In this document: positions 17,008 through 24,815 of the stretch, piece after piece
Position numbering within the stretch: the first letter of the stretch is position 1
Layout: every line of letters starts with the position of its first letter
From: an uncultured Ruthenibacterium sp.
GTDB taxonomy: Bacteria > Bacillota > Clostridia > Oscillospirales > Ruminococcaceae
Length of the DNA stretch: 39,849 bases
Assembly (NCBI GenBank): GCA_910587145.1
Contig: CAJUMH010000027.1
Coordinates: 1-39,849 of the forward strand
Direction: 5' to 3'
Made by a program: the position numbers and the translations under genes
Notes under the pieces: generated by a model
Databases searched by the model: none
Told to the model about the DNA's origin: nothing
What the model saw: the letters and a program-made list of their open reading frames with translations, nothing else

Positions 17008-17461
17008 GAGATGTATTGTGTAAAGGGTGGTTTCACCACCCAAGTACACATTGGCTGACGGTTCGTTTGTGGCAGAATGACATAGGCTGGAAGGGCGGTG
17101 ATCGACCAGCAGGAGGAAACCGAAGGGGAGCGTCCGGGGATGGCCTGGGCGCTCCGTTCTCTTTGCCGGCCCTCTCGAAGAGCGCACTTACTCACCACCG
17201 GCCAGGAGCCAGCGGTGGTACTGCCTGGCGGCAGCCGTGCGCCCTCCGGGGGCGGCTCCGCCGGGGTGTCCTCTCCTGCCGGTATATACCAGCAGACGCC
17301 AACGGCGGCTTGTACATCGGGCGGAGCTGCGCCGATGCACTGGGGGCTTGGGGGCCATCGGCCACCAACAAGCTGCGCCGGGTATATACCGGTGCATTGC
17401 TTGCTATTACTATCAGTGCCCATAAATGAGGGTTGAAAGCCGCTTGCGATAGTGGTATACT
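17008..17461 (+). repeat. Conserved non-coding left module, copy A (ncRNA candidate)
   Basis: Matches 32196-32652 at roughly four of five positions by eye, with scattered small indels. The indels shift every reading frame, so the conserved part is not a protein. Shared foldable pieces: gggtgg/ccaccc (17025-17041), ggagcg/cgctcc (17127-17132 / 17150-17155), tgcc-N4-ggca, cgcc-aac-ggcg, ggcc-atc-ggcc, and atgcac/gtgcat (17335-17340 / 17392-17397). Several match element B with altered loops. It may be a structured RNA or subterminal transposase-binding DNA. Confidence 0.75.
17433..17461 (+). promoter_or_regulatory. Built-in promoter of cassette A
   Basis: TTGAAA (17433-17438), 17 bp, TATACT (17456-17461). 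It forms the last conserved part of the left module and points into the cargo gene. Confidence 0.82.
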
Positions 17462-17531
17462 TGACTTATGTTAATTTGACAAACTCAAAGTTATCGATAG
17501 TACGATTATAAAAATCCGGTGGGGGATAGTG

Positions 17532-17738
17532 GTGTATATATTTTTGTCAATTATTCTTGTAATCATGGGAGCCGTTATGATTCTAAAACCAAGGCTCTTT
17601 TTTGATATTACAGAAAGCTGGAAAAATTATGCCAGCAGTGACCCGTCTGACTTATACCTTTTTAGCACACGACTTGGTGGCGTTCTCTGCTTGCTGGTAG
17701 GTATTGGGGGAATCGTGATACTCGTTTTCCTGTCATGA
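17532..17738 (+). CDS. Small two-helix membrane protein (cassette A cargo)
   Basis: 68 aa if translation begins at the GTG at 17532; the adjacent in-frame GTG at 17529 is possible but lies only 3 nt after GGTGGGGG. Two hydrophobic helices (about residues 2-19 and 45-67) flank a short polar stretch with LFFDITESWKNYASSDPSDLY and a TRLGG motif. It resembles the small DUF6199-like membrane proteins of clostridia; this name is from memory and unsure. Base composition is clearly more AT-rich than the neighbours. No function can be assigned. Confidence 0.7.
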   Translation: MYIFLSIILVIMGAVMILKPRLFFDITESWKNYASSDPSDLYLFSTRLGGVLCLLVGIGGIVILVFLS

Positions 17739-17747
17739 TACATACTT

Positions 17748-17811
17748 AATTCTCGTTTGTTTGGGGGATTTCATCTTTTTGGTGAAATCCCCCTTGACAA
17801 ATGTTCTCTTG
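17748..17811. repeat. Right-end hairpin of cassette A
   Basis: 13-bp-arm stem gggggatttcatc (17763-17775) / ggtgaaatccccc (17781-17793) with loop ttttt, followed by ttgacaaatg and tctctt. It is nearly identical to 33465-33528. There is no T-run after the stem, so it is not a standard terminator; the outer arm is part of the inverted terminal repeat. The TTGACA at 17794-17799 could act as an outward -35. Confidence 0.82.
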
Positions 17812-17911
17812 CACAGCGATTTTTCTCCTTCGCCCCGAAAATTGGGTTCGCGCTTGTCAAGCGATGTCCGGAATCCACATTCAAAAATCAACAGAAAGGA
17901 AGTCGATCATC

Positions 17912-18625
17912 ATGTCAACACCGCACAACGCCGCCAACAAGGGGGATTTTGCCAAAACCGTGCTGATGCCGGGCGACCCGCTGCGCGCACAGTTCATTGC
18001 CGAGACGTTTTTGCAGGACGCGAGGCTCGTAACGGATGTACGGGGCATGCTGGGCTATACGGGCACCTATGAGGGTGCGCCGGTATCGGTGATGGGCAGC
18101 GGCATGGGCATGCCCTCCATCGGCATCTATTCGTGGGAGCTGTACACGCAGTACGGTGTGGAAAACATCATCCGCATCGGCTCGGCCGGCTCGTACAGCC
18201 CAAAAGCAAAGATATTCGATGTGATTTTGGCCACCGGCGCCTACAGCGAGAGCAGCTATGCCAAAACGCAGAACGGCTTTGCGGGCGATGTAACGCGGCC
18301 CTCGCCCGCCTTGTGTGGAGCGCTGCGCAAAAGCGCGGCACGGCAGGGCATTGCAATGATCGAGGGCATGATCCATTCCAGCGATGTGTTCTATCGCAAC
18401 GCCGCGCCCGATTACTGGGAAAAGCTGCGCGACGAAAAGGGCTGCCTTGCCGTGGAGATGGAAAGCTTTGCGCTGTTCCACAACGCCGCCGCAACGGGCA
18501 AAAACGCCGCGTGCCTGATTACCGTTTCCGACAGCTTTGTCTCGCATGAGGAGACAACGGCCGAGCAGCGCCAGAAGAGCTTGACCGATATGATGAAGAT
18601 TGCTCTGGGCAGCATTTTGGAGTGA
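17912..18625 (+). CDS. deoD: Purine-nucleoside phosphorylase, DeoD type
   Basis: Phosphorolysis of purine (deoxy)nucleosides to base plus (deoxy)ribose-1-phosphate. 237 aa from the ATG at 17912, with AAAGGAAG upstream. Family marks: VLMPGDPLRAQFIAE (phosphate binding, 17-31), GSGMGMPSIGIYSWEL, IRIGSAGSY, AVEMESFALF and the catalytic aspartate in TVSDSFVSHEETTAEQR. The trimeric/hexameric DeoD class is clear. It forms a probable operon with cdd, which starts 6 bp after the stop. The inserted cassette A ends about 100 bp upstream and may affect its expression. Confidence 0.96.
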   Translation: MSTPHNAANKGDFAKTVLMPGDPLRAQFIAETFLQDARLVTDVRGMLGYTGTYEGAPVSVMGSGMGMPSIGIYSWELYTQYGVENIIRIGSAGSYSPKAKIFDVILATGAYSESSYAKTQNGFAGDVTRPSPALCGALRKSAARQGIAMIEGMIHSSDVFYRNAAPDYWEKLRDEKGCLAVEMESFALFHNAAATGKNAACLITVSDSFVSHEETTAEQRQKSLTDMMKIALGSILE

Positions 18626-18630
18626 ACAGC

Positions 18631-19056
18631 ATGAACGGAACAATCGACCGCGCGGCGCTCATCCGCGCCGCATTTCGGGCCCGCGAGGCCGCCTACGCGC
18701 CGTATTCCCACTTTAAGGTGGGGGCGGCGCTGCTGGCAAAAGACGGGCGTATGTTCACCGGCTGCAACATCGAGAGCGCGGCCTTTTCGCCCACGCAATG
18801 CGCCGAGCGCACGGCGCTGGGCAAGGCTGTAAGCGAGGGCGTGCGGGCGTTTACCGCCGTCGCCGTGGTGGGCGCGCGCGACAACGCGCCGGACGACGCG
18901 CTGCCCACCGCGCCCTGCGGCGTGTGCCGCCAGATGCTGTACGAGTTCGGGGGCGACGGCCTGCTGGTGATTATGGCAAAGAGCGAAACCGATTACCGGG
19001 AGATGACGCTCGGCGCGCTGCTGCCGCTGGGCTTCGGGCCCGGGAAGGTGCTGTAG
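18631..19056 (+). CDS. cdd: Cytidine deaminase
   Basis: Deaminates (deoxy)cytidine to (deoxy)uridine. 141 aa. The ATG at 18631 is chosen because TTGGAG at 18617-18622 lies 8 nt upstream; the GTG at 18622 overlaps both that site and the deoD stop. Zinc ligands C57 (in QCAERTAL), C96 and C99 (in APCGVCRQML), with E59 as proton shuttle: the homotetrameric three-Cys class. A hairpin at 19057-19080 follows without a T-run. Confidence 0.96.
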   Translation: MNGTIDRAALIRAAFRAREAAYAPYSHFKVGAALLAKDGRMFTGCNIESAAFSPTQCAERTALGKAVSEGVRAFTAVAVVGARDNAPDDALPTAPCGVCRQMLYEFGGDGLLVIMAKSETDYREMTLGALLPLGFGPGKVL

Positions 19057-19359
19057 GCGGCGCGGCGTTTTGCCGCCCGCCGGGGAATACGCCTTTTGCC
19101 CGCGCGCGTTCCGTTCCCTTTTGCCTGCGCCTTCGGGCTTTCGTGCCTGCCGGTTCGTCTGCTTTCGGCGGGACGCCTTAAAGCTGCCCCGAGCCCGATC
19201 CGGGACGGCAGGCCCGACCGGTGATCTCAGACGATAGATAGAATGTATTTTTGCGGCGGAAAGCCGGTTTTTAACCCAAAATTGCAAAAAATGGGGAAAA
19301 AGCCAGTTTTCGGCACAAAAACGGTCGGAAATTTGGCAGGTACACCGGGTGCGGACGTC
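19057..19359. other. Gene-free stretch between cdd and the BMP lipoprotein gene
   Basis: A weak GC hairpin (gcggc/gccgc, 19062-19076) directly after cdd may slow or end transcription. The rest is GC-rich and then A-rich (about 19240-19340, with repeated ccggttttta/ccagttttcgg pieces), leading to the promoter at 19360. No riboswitch class was recognised. Confidence 0.5.
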
Positions 19360-19388
19360 TTGCAAAAAGACGGAAAATTCGCTATACT
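19360..19388 (+). promoter_or_regulatory. Promoter of the BMP lipoprotein gene
   Basis: TTGCAA (19360-19365), 17 bp, TATACT (19383-19388), then a 150-nt GC-rich leader to the ATG at 19538. Confidence 0.8.
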
Positions 19389-19537
19389 GGAAAGCGTTGG
19401 GGGCTCCGCTTTCAAAAAGCGGTGCCCGCTCCGTCCTTGGACGGAATCGAGCGCGCCGGCCTGTGCCGGCGCAGGACCGCCGCCCCGGGTATGCGCTGCG
19501 TGCGGCCCTGCGGGGGGCAAAAAAAAGGAGATTGAAT

Positions 19538-20632
19538 ATGAAGAAACTGCTTGCATTTGCAATGGCGGCCGTGTTGGCACTGGGCCTCTTTGCGGGCTGC
19601 GGCCAGCAGAACAAGGGTGCGGAGCTGGCGCTCATCACCGACATCGGTACCATCGACGACAAATCCTTCAACCAGGGCGCATGGGAAGGCCTTGTGAAGT
19701 ATGCCGAGGAAAAGAACATTACGCATCAGTACTATCAGCCCACCGAGAAGAGCAACACCGCATATCTGGAATCCATCGATCAGGCCGTAAAAAACGGCGC
19801 GAAGGTGATCGTTACGCCGGGCTTTTTGTTTGAGGAGCCGGTTTATCAGGCGCAGGATCAGTACCCGGATGTGAAGTTCATCCTCATCGACGGCAATCCG
19901 CACGACGCCGATTACAACTACAAAACCGCCGAAAACTGCGTGGGCATCACCTATGCCGAAGAGCAGGTGGGCTTCCTTGCGGGATACGCCGCGGTGAAGG
20001 ACGGCATGACGAAGCTGGGCTACATGGGCGGCATGGCCGTGCCCGCCGTGATTAAGTACGGCTACGGCTTTGTACAGGGTGCCGAGTACGCCGCGCAGGA
20101 GCTGGGCCTTGCCGACGGCAGCATCGAGATCATGTACAACTATACGGGCGGCTTTGACGCCACGCCCGAGGCGCAGAATCAGGCCGCTTCCTGGTACAAC
20201 AACGGCACCGAGGTGATCTTCGCGGCCGGCGGCGCTGTGGGCAACTCCGTAATGGCAGCGGCCGAGACGGCCGGCGCCAAGGTGATCGGTGTTGACGTCG
20301 ATCAGTCTCCGGAATCCGAAACCGTGATCACCTCCGCGATGAAGGGCCTGAGCATCTCCGTGTACGATATGATCAAGGCATACTATGACGGCTCGTTCCC
20401 CGGCGGCCAGAACCTCGTGTTTGAGGCCTCCAACAACGGCGTTTCGCTGGCGATGGATACCGCGAAGTTCGCGGGCTTCACGAAGGCCGATTACGACGCG
20501 CTGTTTGCCGCGCTGCAGAACAACACGGACAACATCGCATCCGATATCCTCGGCAATGTGGATGCGAGCGGCAAGGATGTTGCGCTCGCCGATCTGCCTT
20601 TGAAGGCGGTTGTGGTGACGGAAGTAAAATAA
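19538..20632 (+). CDS. BMP-family nucleoside-binding lipoprotein
   Basis: 364 aa; ATG at 19538 after AAAAGGAG. Signal peptide with lipobox LFAGC (lipid-anchored Cys21). The mature part opens ALITDIGTIDDKSFNQGAWEGL, the signature of the Bmp/PnrA family, which binds purine nucleosides outside the membrane for an ABC importer. Its place behind deoD and cdd fits nucleoside uptake and salvage. The permease and ATPase genes usually found beside it are absent, and a strong terminator follows at once, so they must lie elsewhere. Confidence 0.93.
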   Translation: MKKLLAFAMAAVLALGLFAGCGQQNKGAELALITDIGTIDDKSFNQGAWEGLVKYAEEKNITHQYYQPTEKSNTAYLESIDQAVKNGAKVIVTPGFLFEEPVYQAQDQYPDVKFILIDGNPHDADYNYKTAENCVGITYAEEQVGFLAGYAAVKDGMTKLGYMGGMAVPAVIKYGYGFVQGAEYAAQELGLADGSIEIMYNYTGGFDATPEAQNQAASWYNNGTEVIFAAGGAVGNSVMAAAETAGAKVIGVDVDQSPESETVITSAMKGLSISVYDMIKAYYDGSFPGGQNLVFEASNNGVSLAMDTAKFAGFTKADYDALFAALQNNTDNIASDILGNVDASGKDVALADLPLKAVVVTEVK

Positions 20633-20667
20633 GCGGACGCACCCCGGTATTACGGCTGTATCAAAAG

Positions 20668-20705
20668 CCCCCGGCTCGTTAGAGCCGGGGGTAAAATTAT
20701 TTTTA
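20668..20705 (+). terminator. Intrinsic terminator of the BMP gene
   Basis: Perfect 10-bp stem cccccggctc (20668-20677) / gagccggggg (20682-20691), loop gtta, followed by taaaattattttt. On the minus strand it is followed by ctttt, so it may also end the sugar operon. Confidence 0.92.
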
Positions 20706-20795
20706 CTGCTGACCATATCTATCGCTGAAGGGAACGCTGGAGAGAAACACGAACGCGCTCTCGCAATCTCTTCCGGCTTACCGATTCGGCACAGC

Positions 20796-22187
20796 TTACG
20801 ATGGATTTGCTTTAGAAGCTTCCGCAGGCTGACCGGCGCCGTCATAAACAAAGCCGTTGTTTTGGATGACATTGGCATACCAATGTCCGCTTTGTTTTAC
20901 TGTGCGCGCCTGCGTCGCATAGTCCACGTAAACAATGCCAAAGCGCTTGGTATATCCAAAAGCCCATTCAAAATTATCCATCAGCGACCAGAGATAATAT
21001 CCGCGTACATCAACTCCCTCGCGGATGGCGCGATGAACCTGATACAGATACCGGGCCAAATAATCCTGACGCTCCGGGTCGCGGACAAGCCCGTCCTCTG
21101 CGGGATGATCCGGATAAGCCGCGCCGTTTTCCGTAATGAAAATCGGAGGATGCTGATAATCGCGGTCGAGGCGCGCCAGCAAATCGTGGATGCCCTGCGG
21201 ATAAACTCCCCATCCCATTGCCGTCCGGGTATCTCCAAGCGGATGCGTTTCAGAGCGGGTGGGCCACACATCCGGATTGGCGGAAACCGTTTCGCTGAAA
21301 TAGTGGTTGAGGCCCAAAAAGTCAATTGGCTGGTGGATCAGCGCCATATCTCCCGGCTCCCGGCGCGGAGCAAGACCTTCCGCCTCGTACAGCGCGAGAA
21401 CCTCCTGCGGATAGCCTCCCTTAAAAATCGGATCCGCAAACCAGCTGTTCCACGCCTGATAATTCCACTCGGCGGCACGGCGATCCTCTTCGGTGTTCTG
21501 ATGCGGATAATAGCTGTTCATGTTCAGTACAATGCCGATCTTTGCATTCGGCGTTGTTTGCCGCAGCAGACGCACGGTTTTCCCATGCGCCAGAAGCAGA
21601 TGATGAGAAACCTGCACGGCGGCCGCATAATCGCGAATTCCTGGCGCATGACGTCCCACCCAATGCCCCAGAAACGCCGTGCAGTAGGGCTCGTTGAATG
21701 TCACCCAATTGTTCACCCATGGGCGAAGCTCGCGAAACAGAATTTCGGCATATGCCACAAAGGCATCTACGGTTTCCCGGTTCTGCCATCCGCCTCGTTC
21801 CTGAAGCCGCTGCGGGAGATCCCAATGATAAAGCGTGACGAGCGGTTGAATCCGATGCGTCCGCAGGCATTCCAGCAGCCGCTTATAAAAATTTAGCCCG
21901 TCCTGATGAACGCGTCCCATCCCTTCCGGCAGAATACGCGGCCATGAAACGGACAGCCGGTAGCTGTGCAGGCCAAGCTGTTCCATCAGGCGAACGTCCT
22001 CCTCGAAACGATGGAAATGATCGCAGGCGGTTTTGCCGTCGGAGCCGTCCAGGATATTGCCCGGCGTCCTGCAATAACGATCCCAAATGGATTCGCCTCG
22101 CTGCGCCGGCTCCCCCGCGCCCTCAATCTGGAAGGAAGCGGTCGCGCTTCCCCACAAAAAGTCTTTAGGAAATTGAATTTGCTCCAT
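20796..22187 (-). CDS. GH1 beta-glucosidase
   Basis: 463 aa from the ATG at 22187, with AAAGGAG upstream. Opens FPKDFLWGSATASFQIEGA. Acid/base E166 in TFNEPYC; nucleophile E353 in ITENGAAY. The aglycone/glycone-site segment NFEWAFGYTKRFG (405-417) has the Trp pattern of non-phospho beta-glucosidases rather than 6-phospho enzymes. This fits uptake by the ABC system in the same operon rather than by a PTS. No signal peptide, so it acts in the cytoplasm. Last gene of the operon. Confidence 0.95.
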   Translation of the reverse strand: MEQIQFPKDFLWGSATASFQIEGAGEPAQRGESIWDRYCRTPGNILDGSDGKTACDHFHRFEEDVRLMEQLGLHSYRLSVSWPRILPEGMGRVHQDGLNFYKRLLECLRTHRIQPLVTLYHWDLPQRLQERGGWQNRETVDAFVAYAEILFRELRPWVNNWVTFNEPYCTAFLGHWVGRHAPGIRDYAAAVQVSHHLLLAHGKTVRLLRQTTPNAKIGIVLNMNSYYPHQNTEEDRRAAEWNYQAWNSWFADPIFKGGYPQEVLALYEAEGLAPRREPGDMALIHQPIDFLGLNHYFSETVSANPDVWPTRSETHPLGDTRTAMGWGVYPQGIHDLLARLDRDYQHPPIFITENGAAYPDHPAEDGLVRDPERQDYLARYLYQVHRAIREGVDVRGYYLWSLMDNFEWAFGYTKRFGIVYVDYATQARTVKQSGHWYANVIQNNGFVYDGAGQPAEASKANPS

Positions 22188-22269
22188 GATAATCTCCTTT
22201 TTCTGTTTCAAAATCTGTATTACGAAGTGAAACAGCCGTACGGACGCTTCAGTCTGTAAATGCAGACCG

Positions 22270-23997
22270 TTACTCCTGCTCGCAAATATAGCCGCCCGCC
22301 ATGGGGGAGGCGGCATGACGTGTGTAAGTACTCAATACGCCGCTTTTATAGCGGGGCTGTCTGGCAGGCAGCTTTCTGCGGCGCTCGGCAAAAACAGCAT
22401 CCATTTCTTCTGCCGTTTTTTCGCCTTCCTTTGTTCCGACTACAGCAAGCAGTCCGGCAGGAATATCAATGCGGATGAGATCGCCCTCTTCAACCAGCGC
22501 AATCGGGCCTCCAACAGACGCCTCCGGGCTGACGTGCCCGATCACCGCCCCCCGCGAGGCTCCGCTGAAGCGTCCGTCCGTGATCAGTGCGAGGCGGTCG
22601 CCCAGCTTTGGATCCGAAACGATCGCCTCGGTCGTGTAAAACATTTCCGGCATCCCACTGCCACGCGGCCCCTCGTAGCGCACAAGAACCGCGTCTCCCT
22701 CGTGGACGTCGCCAGACCAAATCGCCTTCAGCGCATCCTCCTCGCTGTCGAACGGGCGCGCGCGCAGCGTGGCCCGCATCATTACCGAAGGAACGGCCGA
22801 CTGCTTGACAATCGCGCCGCCGGGCGCGAGGTTTCCCATCAGCACCGTCAGCGCGCCATGGGCAGAAAGCGGTTTTTCTGCCGGACGCAGAATCTGCTCC
22901 CGGCGCAGGCCAAAGGTTTTCAGCTGTGCTTCCCGGCGCTCGTAATAGTCCGAATCGCGCAGGTCGTCCAGATTTTCTCCAAGCGTTTTTCCTGTGACGG
23001 TCATTGCGTCCAAATGCAGGACATTCCGCAGATTTTCCATGATAGCGGGGATGCCGCCCACATAGTACAAATATTGTGCGGGCCAACGGCCGGAAGGGCG
23101 TATATCCAGCAGATAAGGAATACGGCTTTGGATTTTCCCGATCAGGGCAGCATCCAGCTTCAGTCCGAATTCATGCGCAATCGCCGGCAAATGCAGCGCC
23201 GCATTGGAGGATCCCCCGATAGCGGCGTGCACCATAATTGCATTTTCCATGCTTTTCCAATTTACGACGTCCCGCGCTTTCAGCCCATCATGGGCCAGAC
23301 GCACGGCCGCCGCCCCGGCACATCGGGCTGCGTCATGCAATTCCGGAGAAGCTGCGGGCAGTACGGCGTTGCCCGGCAGCATCAGGCCGAGTGCTTCCGC
23401 CATGCTCTGCATGGTGCAGGCCGTACCCATAAAGCTGCAGGCGCCGTTGCTCGGACAGGCATCGCGCTTATATTGTTCCAGCCGCTCCTGTGAGATTCGC
23501 CCGCACTTAAAATCGGAATAATAGGTTCCGATCTGTTCCAGCGTGAGCAGGCCGGGTCCAGCCGCCATTACGCCGCCAGCCGCCAGCAGCGCGGGCAGAT
23601 TCAGCCGCCCCATCGCCATGAGGTGCGCGGGAATCGCCTTATCACAGCTCGACACAAAAACAGCAGCGTCGAAGCCGACGCTTCGGGCATGGATCTCCGC
23701 CATATTACAAATCATGTCCCTGCTTGCCAGAGAATAGTTCATCCCGTCGTGTCCCTGGGCCATTCCGTCGCAGATATCGGTTGTAAAAAAGCGGTTCGCT
23801 TTTCCATTTTTTTCTTCGATCCCCCGAATTATGCTCTGCCCCACATCGAATAAATGGGCGCTGCCGGGATGGCTGTCCCCAAAGGTGCTCTCCACCAAAA
23901 TCTGCGGCATATCCATCTCTTCTTTTGTCCAGCCCATGCCGTAGTGCAACGGATCCATCTCCGGCGCCTTCCTGCGGACGATCTGACTGTATAACAT
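22270..23997 (-). CDS. IlvD/Edd-family dehydratase (probable sugar-acid dehydratase)
   Basis: 575 aa; ATG at 23997 after GGAGGAG. Fe-S enzyme that dehydrates 2,3-dihydroxy acids. Ligand candidates are C118 in SSCDK and C187 in SNGACSFMGTAC, with C76 in DICDG. The position where IlvD usually has PCN reads HPGSAHL, so that canonical Cys is absent; this points away from true dihydroxy-acid dehydratase. Other family marks: ITDGRFSGASRGAVIGHVSPEA near the C-terminus. Set among glycosidases, a sugar ABC transporter and a lactonase, it most likely turns an aldonic acid into a 2-keto-3-deoxy acid. The exact substrate is unknown. Confidence 0.85.
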   Translation of the reverse strand: MLYSQIVRRKAPEMDPLHYGMGWTKEEMDMPQILVESTFGDSHPGSAHLFDVGQSIIRGIEEKNGKANRFFTTDICDGMAQGHDGMNYSLASRDMICNMAEIHARSVGFDAAVFVSSCDKAIPAHLMAMGRLNLPALLAAGGVMAAGPGLLTLEQIGTYYSDFKCGRISQERLEQYKRDACPSNGACSFMGTACTMQSMAEALGLMLPGNAVLPAASPELHDAARCAGAAAVRLAHDGLKARDVVNWKSMENAIMVHAAIGGSSNAALHLPAIAHEFGLKLDAALIGKIQSRIPYLLDIRPSGRWPAQYLYYVGGIPAIMENLRNVLHLDAMTVTGKTLGENLDDLRDSDYYERREAQLKTFGLRREQILRPAEKPLSAHGALTVLMGNLAPGGAIVKQSAVPSVMMRATLRARPFDSEEDALKAIWSGDVHEGDAVLVRYEGPRGSGMPEMFYTTEAIVSDPKLGDRLALITDGRFSGASRGAVIGHVSPEASVGGPIALVEEGDLIRIDIPAGLLAVVGTKEGEKTAEEMDAVFAERRRKLPARQPRYKSGVLSTYTRHAASPMAGGYICEQE

Positions 23998-24071
23998 TTG
24001 CGTACTCCTCCTGTTTTCTCAAAAAAACGGCGCCAAGGCGGCAAGCCCCAACGCCATTGATCCAAATCGCT

Positions 24072-24770
24072 TTACTGCTCTGCAGAACCCGGAACCGCGC
24101 GCTGCTGCGTCTCGATAATCGCCTTGTTATAACCCAAGTGAAGCGTCGCAGCAGAATGTGCCGCGAATACATCATGCGTTTCAATGCCGCGCAGCAGCGC
24201 GCGGTGCGTTTCGATCGTTTCCTGTCCAAGCGCCCGGTTGGTTACGTCGATAAACAGCGCAATAGACTGCTGCAAAATCGGAACAATCAGGGGCGCGAGC
24301 AGATTTTTACTGCATTTTGCAATATAAACATGAAATTCTATATCTTTTTCCTGATGATTCTCTCCCGCAAGAATCTGTGCTTCAATAATATCCGCCAGCT
24401 CGTGCAGATGCCGGATATCCTCCTCCGTGGCATAGAGCGCCGCTTTGGCGGCGATCCATGGCTCCAGCCACATGCGCATATCCAACATGTCCGATACCAG
24501 CTTCTGCTTATCCTCAATAAAAACAAGACCAAGCGGGTCGTCCGTAATGCCGGGATCCTGGGCAACATAAGTGCCGGATCCCTTACGGCTGTTTAGAATA
24601 TTGCGGCCTTTCAGCTCACGGATGGCCTCACGGATCGTACTGCGCCCGACGCCAAACATTGCGGCAAGCTCGCTCTCCTTGGGCAAACGGTCGCCTGCCT
24701 TGAACTGATTTTGAATGATGTAGTCCAAAAGGGCTTCACTTACTTTTTGAAACAGCGCTTCATTTTCCAT
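24072..24770 (-). CDS. GntR-family regulator, FadR/FCD subfamily
   Basis: 232 aa. The winged helix (about residues 5-72) has AGDRLPKESELAAMFGVGRS and TIREAIRELKGRNIL. The FCD all-helical ligand domain (about 85-225) has the likely metal/acid-binding residues in DMRMWLEP, DIEFHVYIAKCSKN and THRALLRGIETHD. FCD regulators usually sense organic acids such as sugar acids, and it sits directly before the dehydratase gene. It probably represses the sugar operon until an aldonate or keto-acid appears. The ribosome site is weak (AAAGAGA). Confidence 0.9.
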   Translation of the reverse strand: MENEALFQKVSEALLDYIIQNQFKAGDRLPKESELAAMFGVGRSTIREAIRELKGRNILNSRKGSGTYVAQDPGITDDPLGLVFIEDKQKLVSDMLDMRMWLEPWIAAKAALYATEEDIRHLHELADIIEAQILAGENHQEKDIEFHVYIAKCSKNLLAPLIVPILQQSIALFIDVTNRALGQETIETHRALLRGIETHDVFAAHSAATLHLGYNKAIIETQQRAVPGSAEQ

Positions 24771-24815
24771 TCATCATACAGTCTCTTTCTGTCTGGATTG
24801 GCCGGGCGTGTCATT

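Larger units (their letters stand above)
17008..17808 (+). mobile_element. Cassette-like element A with small membrane-protein cargo
   Basis: Left end: gaga at 17008, then aagggtggtttcacca at 17023-17038. The right end, read in reverse, gives aagggggatttcacca (17795-17780) and closes with gaga near 17808. About 18 of the innermost 22 positions match, so these are imperfect inverted repeats. Inside lie a non-coding module (to 17461) shared with element B, a promoter, an AT-rich cargo gene and a hairpin end. No transposase is encoded, so movement would need help from outside. No clear target duplication was seen, and the exact ends are uncertain by a few bases. Confidence 0.7.

Noticed and set aside
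16983..17423. Long minus-strand open frame across the left module of cassette A, with similar peptide pieces in cassette B
   Set aside because: The two copies keep similar peptides only in pieces that jump between frames because of indels. There is no fitting ribosome site, and similarity is equal at all codon positions, so the conservation is at the DNA or RNA level.
17008..17461. Group II intron or retron as an explanation of the shared module
   Set aside because: No reverse transcriptase gene, no recognisable intron domain V and no GUGYG start. The size and terminal inverted repeats fit a mobile cassette better.
22315..23493. 392-residue plus-strand open frame opposite the dehydratase
   Set aside because: No family resemblance and no ribosome site; it is an antisense shadow of a complete IlvD/Edd gene.
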